Origin: QHXQ01 sp963788965
GTDB taxonomy: Bacteria; Acidobacteriota; Blastocatellia; Pyrinomonadales; Pyrinomonadaceae
Assembly (NCBI GenBank): GCA_963788965.1
Contig: CAWBIK010000005.1
Coordinates: 1,302,001 to 1,366,000 of the forward strand
DNA length: 64,000 nt
Direction of reading: 5' to 3'
This document shows positions 56,242 to 64,000 of the stretch, one piece after another. Made by a program: the position numbers and the translations under genes. Every line of letters begins with the position of its first letter. Position 1 is the first letter of the stretch. Below the pieces are notes generated by a model. The model was not told where the DNA came from and did not search any database. It saw only the letters and a program-made list of their open reading frames with translations.

Positions 56242-56273
56242 AATGCGGGCTGGGGGATGAATGACGCCCGCAT
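56242..56273. repeat. Short hairpin between acs and the dipeptidase gene
   Basis: aatgcgggc (56242-56250) pairs perfectly with gcccgcatt (56265-56273) across 14 bases. The spacer includes a gatgaatga unit like that of the 13706 family. It lies in the shared divergent promoter region. Confidence 0.5.
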
Positions 56274-56368
56274 TATACGTTGAACGGCCCGGTTGTCTAT
56301 CACCGAACTGCGCCCGCCCGCCGAACAACGACTTTCGCGCCCCGCGCCTTTGTGGTAAATCTTCCCGC

Positions 56369-57658
56369 ATGAAGACAACTAAGATCGTATTAAGCCTGCT
56401 ATTGCTCACCACGTCCGCGTTCGCGCAAGCGCCCACGCCGATCAAAGAGCGCAACGTGCCGTCGCTCCAACAGCGCGACGAAAAGTTGTGGCAGCGCGCT
56501 TTGAAACTGCATCGCAGCGCCATCGTCATCGATACGCACAACGACATCACGACGATGATGGTGAACGACGATTACGACATCGGCCAGTCGTCGGTCGGCA
56601 AGTATCACACAGACCTTGCGCGCATGAAGGAGGGCGGCTTGACCGCCGAGTTCTTCTCCGTCTATGTGGATCGAGTTTACGCGGAGAAAGGCGGCGCGGC
56701 GCGGCGCGCGATGGATCAGATCGATTGGGTCTATCGTTCGGTCGAACGTTACCCGCAGCAGTTGTTGTTCGCCACGACGGCCGCGGACATACGCCGCGCG
56801 AAGAAGGAAGGCAAGGTCGCCGCGCTCATGGGCATCGAAGGCGGGCACGCGATTGAAAACTCGCTGTTCGCCTTGCGCGATTTCTACCGGCTCGGCGTGC
56901 GCTACATGACCTTGACGCACAACAACGCGAACGATTGGGCCGACTCGAACCGCGAAGCGAAGCATAACGGCTTGACCGACTTCGGCCGCGAGGTCGTGCG
57001 CGAGATGAACCGCATCGGCATGCTGGTGGACGTGTCGCACGTCGCCGATAAAACAATGTCGGACGTGCTCGACATCTCGACCGCGCCCATCATCGCCTCC
57101 CACTCGTCGGCCCGCGCGCTCGCCAATCACCCGCGCAACGTCCCCGACGATCTGCTCAAGCGCATCGCCCAGAACGGCGGCGTCGTGATGATCAACTTCT
57201 ATCCCGCCTTCATCAGCGATGAATACTTGGCCGCCGACCGCGCGCGCGACGAGCGGCTGAAGCCGCAGCGCGACGCTTTGCAAGCACAGTACAAAGACGA
57301 TCAGAAGCGCTTGGCCGAGGAACTGAAGAAGTTGGACGACGCGAACCCTCTGCCCGTCGTGCCGCTGTCCGTGCTGATCGATCACATCGATCACGTCGCC
57401 AAAGTTGCGGGCGTCGATCACGTCGGCATCGGCTCGGACTTCGACGGCGTGCCGTCCTTGCCCGCTGGCATGGAAGACATCGCGCAACTCCCGAAGATCA
57501 CATACGAACTGCTGCGCCGTGGCTACAGCGAGCGCGACGTGCGCAAAGTCTTAGGCGAAAATTTTCTGCGCGTGATGACCGAAGTGGAGCGCGTCGCACG
57601 TGGCACGCGCACGAGCGGCGACGGTAGCATCAAGCGTCTGCCCGGCGCACCGCGTTGA
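56369..57658 (+). CDS. Exported M19-family membrane dipeptidase (renal-dipeptidase-like)
   Basis: 429 residues with a signal peptide (MKTTKIVLSLLLLTTSAFAQ). Zinc ligands and active-site pattern are visible: IVIDTHNDITTMM (HxD), GIEGGHAIENSLFALRDFYR, YMTLTHNNAND, VDVSHVADKTM, ASHSSARAL and DHVGIGSDFDGVPS. The family hydrolyses dipeptides, including some D-amino-acid substrates. A charged helical insert (AQYKDDQKRLAEELKKLDDA) precedes the last zinc region. Probably periplasmic. Confidence 0.93.
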   Translation: MKTTKIVLSLLLLTTSAFAQAPTPIKERNVPSLQQRDEKLWQRALKLHRSAIVIDTHNDITTMMVNDDYDIGQSSVGKYHTDLARMKEGGLTAEFFSVYVDRVYAEKGGAARRAMDQIDWVYRSVERYPQQLLFATTAADIRRAKKEGKVAALMGIEGGHAIENSLFALRDFYRLGVRYMTLTHNNANDWADSNREAKHNGLTDFGREVVREMNRIGMLVDVSHVADKTMSDVLDISTAPIIASHSSARALANHPRNVPDDLLKRIAQNGGVVMINFYPAFISDEYLAADRARDERLKPQRDALQAQYKDDQKRLAEELKKLDDANPLPVVPLSVLIDHIDHVAKVAGVDHVGIGSDFDGVPSLPAGMEDIAQLPKITYELLRRGYSERDVRKVLGENFLRVMTEVERVARGTRTSGDGSIKRLPGAPR

Positions 57659-57703
57659 GCCGCCAAGCTTGTCGCTACACGCGTGTTATAATTCTTCATC
57701 TTC

Positions 57704-58831
57704 ATGCAACCAGCAGGCGTCTACATCCACATCCCTTTCTGTCGCGCGCGTTGTTCTTATTGCGACTTCGCCACCGGCACGTACAGAGAGGATGCGACCG
57801 AACGTTACGTGCGCGCACTGACGAAAGAGATCGGCCGACACGTCGAGCCGTGCGCCGTGGATACGATCTACTTCGGCGGCGGCACGCCGAGCCTGCTCAA
57901 CCCCGCACAGCTTGAATCGATCCTGCGCGTTGTGCATGAACGCTTCCGCGTCGCGCCCGCTGCGGAAGTGACGATGGAGATGAACCCCGGCACGGTCACG
58001 CTCGAACGGCTGCGTGCCTATCGCGCGCTCGGCGTCAACCGCGCCAGCTTCGGCCTGCAAACGTTCGACGACGAACAACTGCGTCGCCTCGGTCGTATGC
58101 ACACGGCCGACGATGCCCGTCGCACGTTTGCAGACTTACATACAGCAGGCTTCGATAACGTCAGCTTCGATCTCATCGCGGGTCTGCCCGGTCAGACGCT
58201 TGAACAGTGGGCACACAACATGGACGAGGCGTTGGCGCTCAAACCCGCGCACCTGTCGCTCTACCTGCTCGAAGTCCACGAAGGCACGCCGCTCGCCGAC
58301 CAACTTGCGCGCGGTGTGTGGCCGCAGATAGATGCCGACGAAGCCGCCGATATGTATCGTCTGCTGCTTGCGCGCACAGCCGCCGCCGGTTATGAGCACT
58401 ACGAAATTTCAAACTTCTGTCTTAAGGGGCGCGAGTCGCGCCACAACTTGAAATACTGGACCGGCGCGCCCTATTACGGCTTCGGCAATTCGGCGCACGC
58501 TTACGACGGCGCGCATCTGCGTCGTGCGAACGAACGCGACGCCGCGCGCTACGTCGAACTGATCGAGACGAATAAGAGTGCCATCGTCGAAACCGTCGAG
58601 CTTGACGAAAAAGATGTTGGTGCGGAAGCGTTATTCTTGGGTCTGCGCTTGCTCGGCGGCGTCAATCTCGCCGCGCATCGCGCGCGTTTCGGCGCAGACG
58701 TGCGCGCGCAGTATGCTGACGATCTGGCGCGCTTCAGCGATGCGGGCTTGATCGAGTTGACCGGCGAACAGTTGCGGCTCACGCCTGCCGGCGTCCTCTT
58801 GTCCAACGAAGTCTTTGCCGCATTCGTGTGA
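57704..58831 (+). CDS. hemW: HemW-type radical SAM protein
   Basis: 375 residues. The cluster motif CRARCSYCDF (CxxxCxxC) lies in VYIHIPFCRARCSYCDFAT, followed by YFGGGTPSLLNPAQL, SFGLQTFDDEQLRRLGRMHT and SFDLIAGLPGQTLEQWAHNM. The HemN_C end has RHNLKYWTGAPYYGFGNSAH. HemW proteins resemble coproporphyrinogen III dehydrogenase but act as haem chaperones; the fourth Cys of HemN (CxxxCxxCxC) is missing, since the sequence reads CSYCDF, which supports HemW. Confidence 0.9.
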   Translation: MQPAGVYIHIPFCRARCSYCDFATGTYREDATERYVRALTKEIGRHVEPCAVDTIYFGGGTPSLLNPAQLESILRVVHERFRVAPAAEVTMEMNPGTVTLERLRAYRALGVNRASFGLQTFDDEQLRRLGRMHTADDARRTFADLHTAGFDNVSFDLIAGLPGQTLEQWAHNMDEALALKPAHLSLYLLEVHEGTPLADQLARGVWPQIDADEAADMYRLLLARTAAAGYEHYEISNFCLKGRESRHNLKYWTGAPYYGFGNSAHAYDGAHLRRANERDAARYVELIETNKSAIVETVELDEKDVGAEALFLGLRLLGGVNLAAHRARFGADVRAQYADDLARFSDAGLIELTGEQLRLTPAGVLLSNEVFAAFV

Positions 58832-58832
58832 A

Positions 58833-58910
58833 GAGCAGTCAGCGATCAGCTTTCAGCCACAGACGAACCGCTTCTCTAGCTGACTGCTGATAGCTGACCG
58901 CTGATCGCTT
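58833..58910. repeat. Intergenic hairpin, GCTGACTG/CAGTCAGC family
   Basis: gagcagtcagcgatcagc and tttcagc on the left, mirrored by gctgactgctgatagctgac and cgctgatcgc on the right. It ends eight bases before ATG 58918 and starts right after hemW. Confidence 0.85.
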
Positions 58911-58917
58911 AACTACT

Positions 58918-59961
58918 ATGATCGATCTACGCAGCGACACTGTGACGAAGCCGACGCCCGCGATGCGGCGTGCGATGGCCGAGGCCGAAGTGGGCGACGA
59001 CGTGTATGGTGAGGACCCGACCGTTAATCGTCTGCAAGAGCGCGCGGCCGAACTGTTCCACAAAGAGGCCGCGCTCTTTGTCCCGACCGGCTCCATGGGC
59101 AACCAGATCGCCGTCAAATTGCACACGCGCCCCGGCACAGAGGTCGTCATCGAAGAACGCGGGCACATCTTCAACTTCGAGATGGCCGCGATGGCGGCCG
59201 TCTCCGGCACGGTCGCGCGCCCCGTCAAAAGTACGGACGGCAGCGGCATCCTGACGTGGGCTGAGATCGCGGCCGGGCTGCACGTCAACAGCGCCTACTA
59301 TGTTGCGCCCACCGGCCTCGTCGCCATCGAGAACTCGCACAATCTCGCGGGCGGCACGCTCTACACGCGCGCGCGCACCGAAGAACTGTGCGACCACGCG
59401 CACGCCGTCGGGCTGCCCGTCCATCTGGACGGCGCGCGCATCTTCAACGCCGCCGCCGCGCTTGATGAAACTGTCGCCGCGCTCGCGCGTCCCGCCGACT
59501 CGGTGATGTTCTGTCTGTCGAAAGGACTCGGCGCGCCGGTCGGGTCGTTGTTGTTGGGGACGCGCGCGTTCATCGACGAAGCGCGGAGTTGGCGCAAACG
59601 TCTGGGCGGCGGGATGCGGCAGGCGGGCATACTGGCGGCGGCCGGTCTGGTCGCGCTCGCAGAGTCGCCGCCGCTCTTACATGAAGATCACGCGAACGCG
59701 CGCCGCTTGGCCGCGGGCGTCGCGGAGTTGCCGGGCGTGCAGATCGATGAGGCACGCGTCGTCACAAATATTGTTATCTTCGACGTAACGAACACAGGGC
59801 GCGCAGCACACGAAATTTGCGCGCAACTACAAACGCGCGGCGTCCTCGCCTCCGGCTTCGGCGCAGCGATCCGCATGGTCACGCACTACGACGTAGCCCG
59901 CGCCGACATCGACACAGCCTTAACGGCCTTGCGCGAAGTGCTTGGGGCAAGTAGCCAGTAG
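58918..59961 (+). CDS. ltaE: Low-specificity L-threonine aldolase
   Basis: 347 residues, fold type I PLP enzyme that splits L-threonine or L-allo-threonine to glycine and acetaldehyde. Family blocks: MIDLRSDTVTKPTPAMRRAM, GDDVYGEDPTVNRLQE, FVPTGSMGNQIAVKLH, VHLDGARIFNAAAAL and the PLP lysine in CLSKGLGAPVGSLLLG. RRLGGG is present as KRLGGGMRQAG. All catalytic features are intact. Confidence 0.92.
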   Translation: MIDLRSDTVTKPTPAMRRAMAEAEVGDDVYGEDPTVNRLQERAAELFHKEAALFVPTGSMGNQIAVKLHTRPGTEVVIEERGHIFNFEMAAMAAVSGTVARPVKSTDGSGILTWAEIAAGLHVNSAYYVAPTGLVAIENSHNLAGGTLYTRARTEELCDHAHAVGLPVHLDGARIFNAAAALDETVAALARPADSVMFCLSKGLGAPVGSLLLGTRAFIDEARSWRKRLGGGMRQAGILAAAGLVALAESPPLLHEDHANARRLAAGVAELPGVQIDEARVVTNIVIFDVTNTGRAAHEICAQLQTRGVLASGFGAAIRMVTHYDVARADIDTALTALREVLGASSQ

Positions 59962-60060
59962 TCAATGGCAAAGCGCATTGACGGCAGCACGCGGCCACGA
60001 TCACAACATGATCATTCATCATAGAACTATAGAACTTAATGACTGCTGATCGCTGATCGC
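59951..60060. repeat. Interrupted heptamer-repeat region before cmk
   Basis: gtagccagtagtcaatg (59951-59967) is weakly mirrored by gactgctgatcgctgatcgc (60041-60060), a CTGATCG tandem. Between them lies non-repeat sequence with a gatcattcatcat unit of another family. It looks like a hairpin of the CTGAC family with an insertion in its loop. It ends seven bases before ATG 60067. Confidence 0.5.
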
Positions 60061-60066
60061 TTTCTT

Positions 60067-60750
60067 ATGTCCCCTGCTTTGATCATTGCGATTGACGGCC
60101 CTTCGGGCGCGGGCAAGTCCACGTTGGGGAAGATGCTGGCGCGTGAATTGGGGCTGCTCTATCTCGACACGGGCGCGATGTACCGGGCGGTGGCGCTGGC
60201 GGTGGTCCAGTCGGGCGTGAGCGCGGCAGACGAGGCGGCGGTGGCGCAAGTGGCCGCACGCGCGCGGATCGAACTTGTCGGCGATCCTGAGCGCATGCGC
60301 GTGCTGCTCGACGGGCGCGACGTGACCACGGAGATTCGCACGGAACAGATCACGCGTTTGTCGTCGGTCGTCTCGGTCATCCCGGCCGTGCGCCGCGATC
60401 TGGTGCGGCGGCAGCGCGAGTTGGGCGCGCGCGGCGGCGTCGTCTTGGACGGGCGCGACATCGGCACGGTCGTCTTCCCAAATGCCGACATGAAATTTTT
60501 TCTCACCGCCGTGCCCGCCGCGCGCGCGCAACGTCGCTTCGAGGAAGACAAACGCAAAGAACCCGATGTGACCTTCGATGAAACATTAGCCGACATCAAC
60601 ACGCGCGACGAACGCGACTCGACGCGCGCCGACTCGCCGCTCGCCATCGCCGCCGATGCCGTCGTCATCGACACGACCGAGTTGTCAGTTGATGAAGTCT
60701 TCACGCGCATGCTCGCGGTCGTGCGCGAACGTCTGCCGCGCGAAGCGTGA
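60067..60750 (+). CDS. cmk: Cytidylate kinase
   Basis: 227 residues. CMP/dCMP kinase for nucleotide recycling. The P-loop is IDGPSGAGKSTLGKML, followed by LYLDTGAMYRAVAL (substrate site), VVLDGRDIGTVVFPNADMKF and the LID region AAPAARAQRRFEEDKRK. Length and motifs are normal. The ribE gene follows after 33 bases and may share its transcript. Confidence 0.95.
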   Translation: MSPALIIAIDGPSGAGKSTLGKMLARELGLLYLDTGAMYRAVALAVVQSGVSAADEAAVAQVAARARIELVGDPERMRVLLDGRDVTTEIRTEQITRLSSVVSVIPAVRRDLVRRQRELGARGGVVLDGRDIGTVVFPNADMKFFLTAVPAARAQRRFEEDKRKEPDVTFDETLADINTRDERDSTRADSPLAIAADAVVIDTTELSVDEVFTRMLAVVRERLPREA

Positions 60751-60783
60751 CCGTGGTTAATCTCGTGCCCGTCAAGATGCAAT

Positions 60784-61452
60784 ATGTTCACCGGCCTGAT
60801 TGAAGAGTTGGGGCGCGTCCGCAGCTTGGAGCAGCGCGGCGAGGGCGTGCGGCTGCGCGTGGACGCGCGCATCGTGACCGAAGGGACGCGCGAGGGTGAT
60901 TCTATCGCGGTCAACGGCGTGTGTCTGACGGCGCTCGACGTGCGCGCCGATTCGTTCGCCGCCGACGGTTCGCGCGAGACGTTGGAACGCTCGACGCTCG
61001 GTCAACTGCGCGCCGGTTCGGTCGTCAACCTTGAACGCGCCGTTACGCCGCAGACGCGCCTCGGCGGTCACATCGTGCAAGGGCACGTTGACGGGCGCGG
61101 CCGTTTCCTCGGCGCAGACGCGCACGGTGGCTCGTGGACGGTGCGCATCGGCTACCCGCCTGAGTTGGCGCGCTATCTTGTCTTCAAAGGCTCGGTCGCG
61201 GTCGAAGGGATCAGTCTGACCATCGCCGGTTTGAACGAAACCTACTTCGAGATCGCCGTCATCCCGAAGACGTGGACGCTGACGAACCTCGCCAGCTTGC
61301 GCGCGGGCGATGCGGTCAACCTCGAAGCCGACATCATCGCCAAGTACGTCGAACGTATCCTCGCCTGCGGCGGCGCACAGCACAACGCCGCCGCGCTCAC
61401 CGTGGAAAAACTGGCCGACTTCAGGATACAAATAAGGCCGCGTCAAACTTAA
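60784..61452 (+). CDS. ribE: Riboflavin synthase alpha chain
   Basis: 222 residues; dismutates two 6,7-dimethyl-8-ribityllumazine molecules to riboflavin. The diagnostic N-terminus MFTGLIEELGRVRSLEQRGE begins the first lumazine-binding barrel (VNGVCLTALDV, GGHIVQGHVDGRGRFL), and the second barrel shows LVFKGSVAVEGISLTIAGLN. A longer C-terminal tail is present. No FMN riboswitch was found upstream. The ribBX gene lies 1.2 kb downstream on the same strand. Confidence 0.94.
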   Translation: MFTGLIEELGRVRSLEQRGEGVRLRVDARIVTEGTREGDSIAVNGVCLTALDVRADSFAADGSRETLERSTLGQLRAGSVVNLERAVTPQTRLGGHIVQGHVDGRGRFLGADAHGGSWTVRIGYPPELARYLVFKGSVAVEGISLTIAGLNETYFEIAVIPKTWTLTNLASLRAGDAVNLEADIIAKYVERILACGGAQHNAAALTVEKLADFRIQIRPRQT

Positions 61453-61501
61453 GACCTCGCGCACTAACCTGCAAACCGCTCGGCCGCACCGGAGACTCTG
61501 T

Positions 61502-62514
61502 ATGTTCAAAGATAAAGCGATCACTGTTTACCCGACCTACGGCTATCGAACCGACGACCACTGGTCCATCCCCCTGCGCATCTGGGTACACAAGCCGCGT
61601 CACCTCGACAGTGTGCCCGACGATCTGCTGCGCGTGTTACTCGACGACGAGGGCGCAGGCCCGCTGCCAAGTGAACAGGAAATAATCAGGTGTCGTGAGT
61701 GCGTGGCCGATTTCTGGCCGACGACGATTCGGGCGAAACCGTGAACTTCACGTTCGACGCGGGCGACGAGGTTCATCACTTCAAGACGGAGACGGATCAC
61801 AACGGCCTTGTCGAAGAGACGTTCACCGCACCGGGCAGTTTCTCCGGTTGGTTGCGGGTCACGGCCGAAGTGCGCGGCGCGTTCGGCCAAGTCCACACTG
61901 GCACAGGACGCGTGCGTTTGATCGAGCCGGAGGGGAAGTCGGTCGTCTCCGATATTGACGACACGATCAAGGTGAGCGAGATTCCGGCGGGCGGGCGCAT
62001 CGTGTTGCGTAACACGTTCCTGCGCGACTACGTGGCGGCCGAGGGTATGCGTGAACGCTATCTCGGCTTCGGCGATGTCTCGTTCCATTATGTGTCGGGC
62101 AGCCCGTGGCAGATGTTCCGTTTGCTGCACAAGTTTCTCATCGAGCAGGGCGGCTTCCCCGAAGGCACGTTCCACATGAAAAGCCTGCGCAAAAATCTGC
62201 TCGACCTCAACGGCTTCGTCCGCGACATCAAAAACTTCATCGCCGGCAAGCAGTACACGAAAGAGCAGAAGCTCGAACAAATTTCCGGCCTGTTGAAAAA
62301 CTTGCCCGCGCGCAGGTTCACGCTCATCGGCGACTCAGGCGAGCTAGACCCGGAAGTCTTCACGCAACTGCGCGCGGACTATCCCGCACAGGTCGAGAAG
62401 ATCGTTATCCGCGATGTCGTCGGCGGTCATAAGAACACACCCGACCGCTTCAAGCACGTTGACGAAGTGATCGACGCACCCGTCGTCGTCCACGGTCAGA
62501 CGCAGTTCAAATAA
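61502..62514 (+). CDS. App1-type phosphatidate phosphatase/DUF2183 protein; single-base frame change inside
   Basis: The first part begins MFKDKAITVYPTYGYRTDDH (App1-like N-terminal beta domain, WSIPLRIWVHKPRHLD). At about 61715, in 'gtggccgatttctgg', one base is missing. The other frame continues FLADDDSGETVNFTFDAGDE and then the catalytic loop KSVVSDIDDTIKVSEI (DxDxT), YVSGSPWQMFRLLHKFL, RFTLIGDSGELDPEVFTQL. Joined about 337 residues. App1 in yeast is an actin-patch phosphatidate phosphatase; bacterial relatives are uncharacterised lipid phosphatases. Function in this organism is inferred only from the fold. Confidence 0.87.
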
Positions 62515-62667
62515 AACTGAATGAAGCACGCGGCGCTGAGCGGCACACAACTGCACACGCAGTCGCCGCTTCACCGTCGGATTCTAAAAATGCGTGGTCG
62601 CAAAATCCGTCGTCTTCGGGTAACATAAGCGCCGGTATAACACCCCCGACCCTAAAGAGCCGGACAG

Positions 62668-63824
62668 ATGCCTTTCGCTGCCATCGAAGCGGCCGCCGAC
62701 GATATACGCGCCGGCCGCATGGTCATCATCGTTGACGACGAAGACCGCGAGAACGAGGGCGACCTCGCCTGCGCGGCCGAACTTGTCACGCCTGAACTGA
62801 TCAACTTCATGGCCACGCACGCGCGCGGCCTCATCTGCATGCCGCTGACGGAAGAACGCTGCGACGAACTGCACCTGACCATGCAGGTCGCCGACAACAC
62901 CTCTTTCCTCGGCACGGCCTTTACCGTCTCTATCGAGGCGCGCAAAGGCGTCACGACCGGCATCAGTGCGGCCGACCGCGCGACGACGATCTTAACGGCC
63001 GTCGATCCGAAAACCCGCCCGCAAGACCTCGCGCGCCCCGGTCACATCTTCCCCTTGCGCGCGCGCAAAGGCGGCGTGCTTGTCCGGCCCGGTCAGACCG
63101 AAGCGATTGTCGATCTCGCGCGCATCGCCGGGCTGTATCCGGCGGCGTCATCTGCGAGATCATGAACGCGGACGGCACGATGGCGAGGTTGCCGGAGTTG
63201 CAAAAGTTCGCGCAAGCCCACGACCTCAAGGTCATCTCGGTCGCCGATCTTGTCCGCTATCGCATCCGCAAAGAGATGCTCGTGCGCCGCGCGGTCGAGA
63301 CGGACGTGCCGACCATCTATGGTCGCTTCCGCGCCATCGCCTACGAGAATGTCGTTAACGGCGAAGTGCATCTCGCGCTCGCCATGGGCGACGTGACCAC
63401 GCCCGAACCTGTGCTCGTGCGCGTCCACACGGAGAACGTGACGGGCGACGTGTTCGGGTCGCTCTTAGACGACACGGGTTTCCAGTTGCAAACGGCGTTG
63501 GAGAAGATCGCGGCGGCGGGGCGCGGCGTGGTGCTCTACCTCAAGCAACGCGAGCATGGACTTGATCTGATCCACCAGTTGCGCACCTACGCCGCCATGC
63601 GCGAGCGCACGCTCTCCTTTGAAGAAGCGAGCGTCGAAACCGGCTACGGTGCGAACCGCGATTATGGTGTCGGCGCGCAAATCCTGCACGACTTGGGCCT
63701 GCGTCGCATCCTGCTCTTGACGAATCATCCCCCCAAAGTAGCGGCGCTCGAAGGCTTCGCGCTCGAAGTGGTCGGCAACGTGCCGCTCGGCGAACCGGCG
63801 AAAGAAATGCTGAAGATGGAATGA
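62668..63824 (+). CDS. ribBX: RibBX: DHBP synthase with degenerate GTP cyclohydrolase II domain; single-base frame change
   Basis: The N-terminal half is a complete 3,4-dihydroxy-2-butanone-4-phosphate synthase: VIIVDDEDRENEGDLACAAE, THARGLICMPLTEERC, HIFPLRARKGGVLVRPGQTE. Near 63145, at 'tatccggcggcgtc', one C is missing; the next frame restores GVICEIMNADGTMARLPEL. The C-terminal half has the RibA fold (VRVHTENVTGDVFGSLLDDT, EEASVETGYGANRDYGVGAQ, LTNHPPKVAALEG). However, the zinc cysteines expected as ECLT and RCDCG are replaced by ENVT and LDDTG, and RQEGRGIG is KQREHGLD. The cyclohydrolase half should be inactive, as in RibBX proteins known elsewhere. A separate ribA would be needed. Confidence 0.88.
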
Positions 63825-63878
63825 TGGCTGATGAATCAGTAAGCAACGATCTATCGTTCATCATTCATCATTCATCCG
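63815..63878. repeat. Intergenic hairpin, GATGAAT/ATTCATC family
   Basis: gatggaatgatggctgatg and aatcag on the left (overlapping the ribBX stop), mirrored by gttcatcattcatcattcat on the right with tandem TCATTCA units. Confidence 0.75.
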
Positions 63879-63952
63879 TCCGCATTTCTTTCGGCTCTCC
63901 TCAATGTTTTAAGTTCTAGTTAATCGTCCGCAGGGTTTAGGGGCCCGGCTGT

Positions 63953-64000
63953 ATGCCTGTTGACGACAGGGACGAACGATCAGAGGGAACACCGGCAACA
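63953..64000 (+). CDS. Possible 5' start of a gene running off the window
   Basis: ATG 63953 opens a frame MPVDDRDERSEGTPAT that continues to the window edge without a stop. The preceding 70 bases are non-repeat. Sixteen codons are too few to name a family; it may be a chance frame. Confidence 0.25.
   Translation, partial: MPVDDRDERSEGTPAT

Noticed and set aside
60784..62668. FMN riboswitch near ribE or ribBX
   Set aside because: The conserved FMN-element blocks are not present in the 33 bases before ribE or the 150 bases before ribBX.

Overview
The window is high-GC DNA from a Gram-negative bacterium. The best guess is an Acidobacteriota lineage (Blastocatellia/Pyrinomonadales type). This rests on gene style only: eukaryote-like Ser/Thr kinase, type IV pilus ATPase beside a zinc-ribbon regulator, many large secreted proteins, YVTN and FG-GAP/Ig-like proteins, an arginine-tipped EF-P, and gaps filled with tandem-heptamer hairpins. 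No rRNA or tRNA gene and no CRISPR array was seen, so the taxonomy is inference.

Layout. 0-10 kb: degenerate NodB-like deacetylase, efp, Ser/Thr kinase, thiE, pilus ATPase (pilT-like), zinc-ribbon/receiver-like protein, CDF zinc exporter, LarA-like protein. 10-19.5 kb: metallothionein, umuD with a decayed umuC, glcD, HD hydrolase, PGPGW membrane protein, a lipoprotein-permease-ATPase group, LolA-like protein, radical SAM enzyme. 19.5-26.4 kb: TPR membrane protein, pyk, TlpA-like thioredoxin, yacG, a Crp-family regulator, a receiver-GGDEF protein, an amphipathic-helix membrane protein and a 54-aa membrane protein.

26.5-40 kb is the most unusual part. A co-directional set encodes a secreted beta-propeller, two SCO-type copper chaperones (one with a heavy-metal-binding domain), a cytochrome c fused to an amino-acid-type periplasmic binding protein, and a double SurA-like domain fused to a DsbA thioredoxin. 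It converges, across a 15-bp perfect hairpin, on one giant multicopper oxidase gene of about 5.65 kb. The oxidase has six cupredoxin-like units, and its full set of copper ligands lies only in the middle, in permuted order. I read the block as a periplasmic metal-oxidation or electron-transfer system. Manganese oxidation is a candidate, not a demonstrated function.

40-44.2 kb: orphan sensor kinase, a transposase remnant and an AT-richer gene of unknown function with a duplicated domain (likely acquired). 44.2-64 kb: FG-GAP/Ig-like secreted protein, a 66-bp perfect palindrome, M50 protease, HU, lepB, Yip1/TPR protein, carA, AI-2E-family transporter, PilZ protein, acs, M19 dipeptidase, hemW, threonine aldolase, cmk, ribE, App1-type phosphatase and ribBX.

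Two properties cut across the window. (1) At least sixteen intergenic hairpins are built from tandem 6-8-mers; five unrelated sequence families share one architecture and often abut start codons. (2) About twenty genes are broken by a single-base shift, many of them inside or next to GGCC. This pattern looks more like sequencing/assembly error at a particular motif than gene decay. For such genes I give the whole reconstructed span as one CDS and state where the frame changes.
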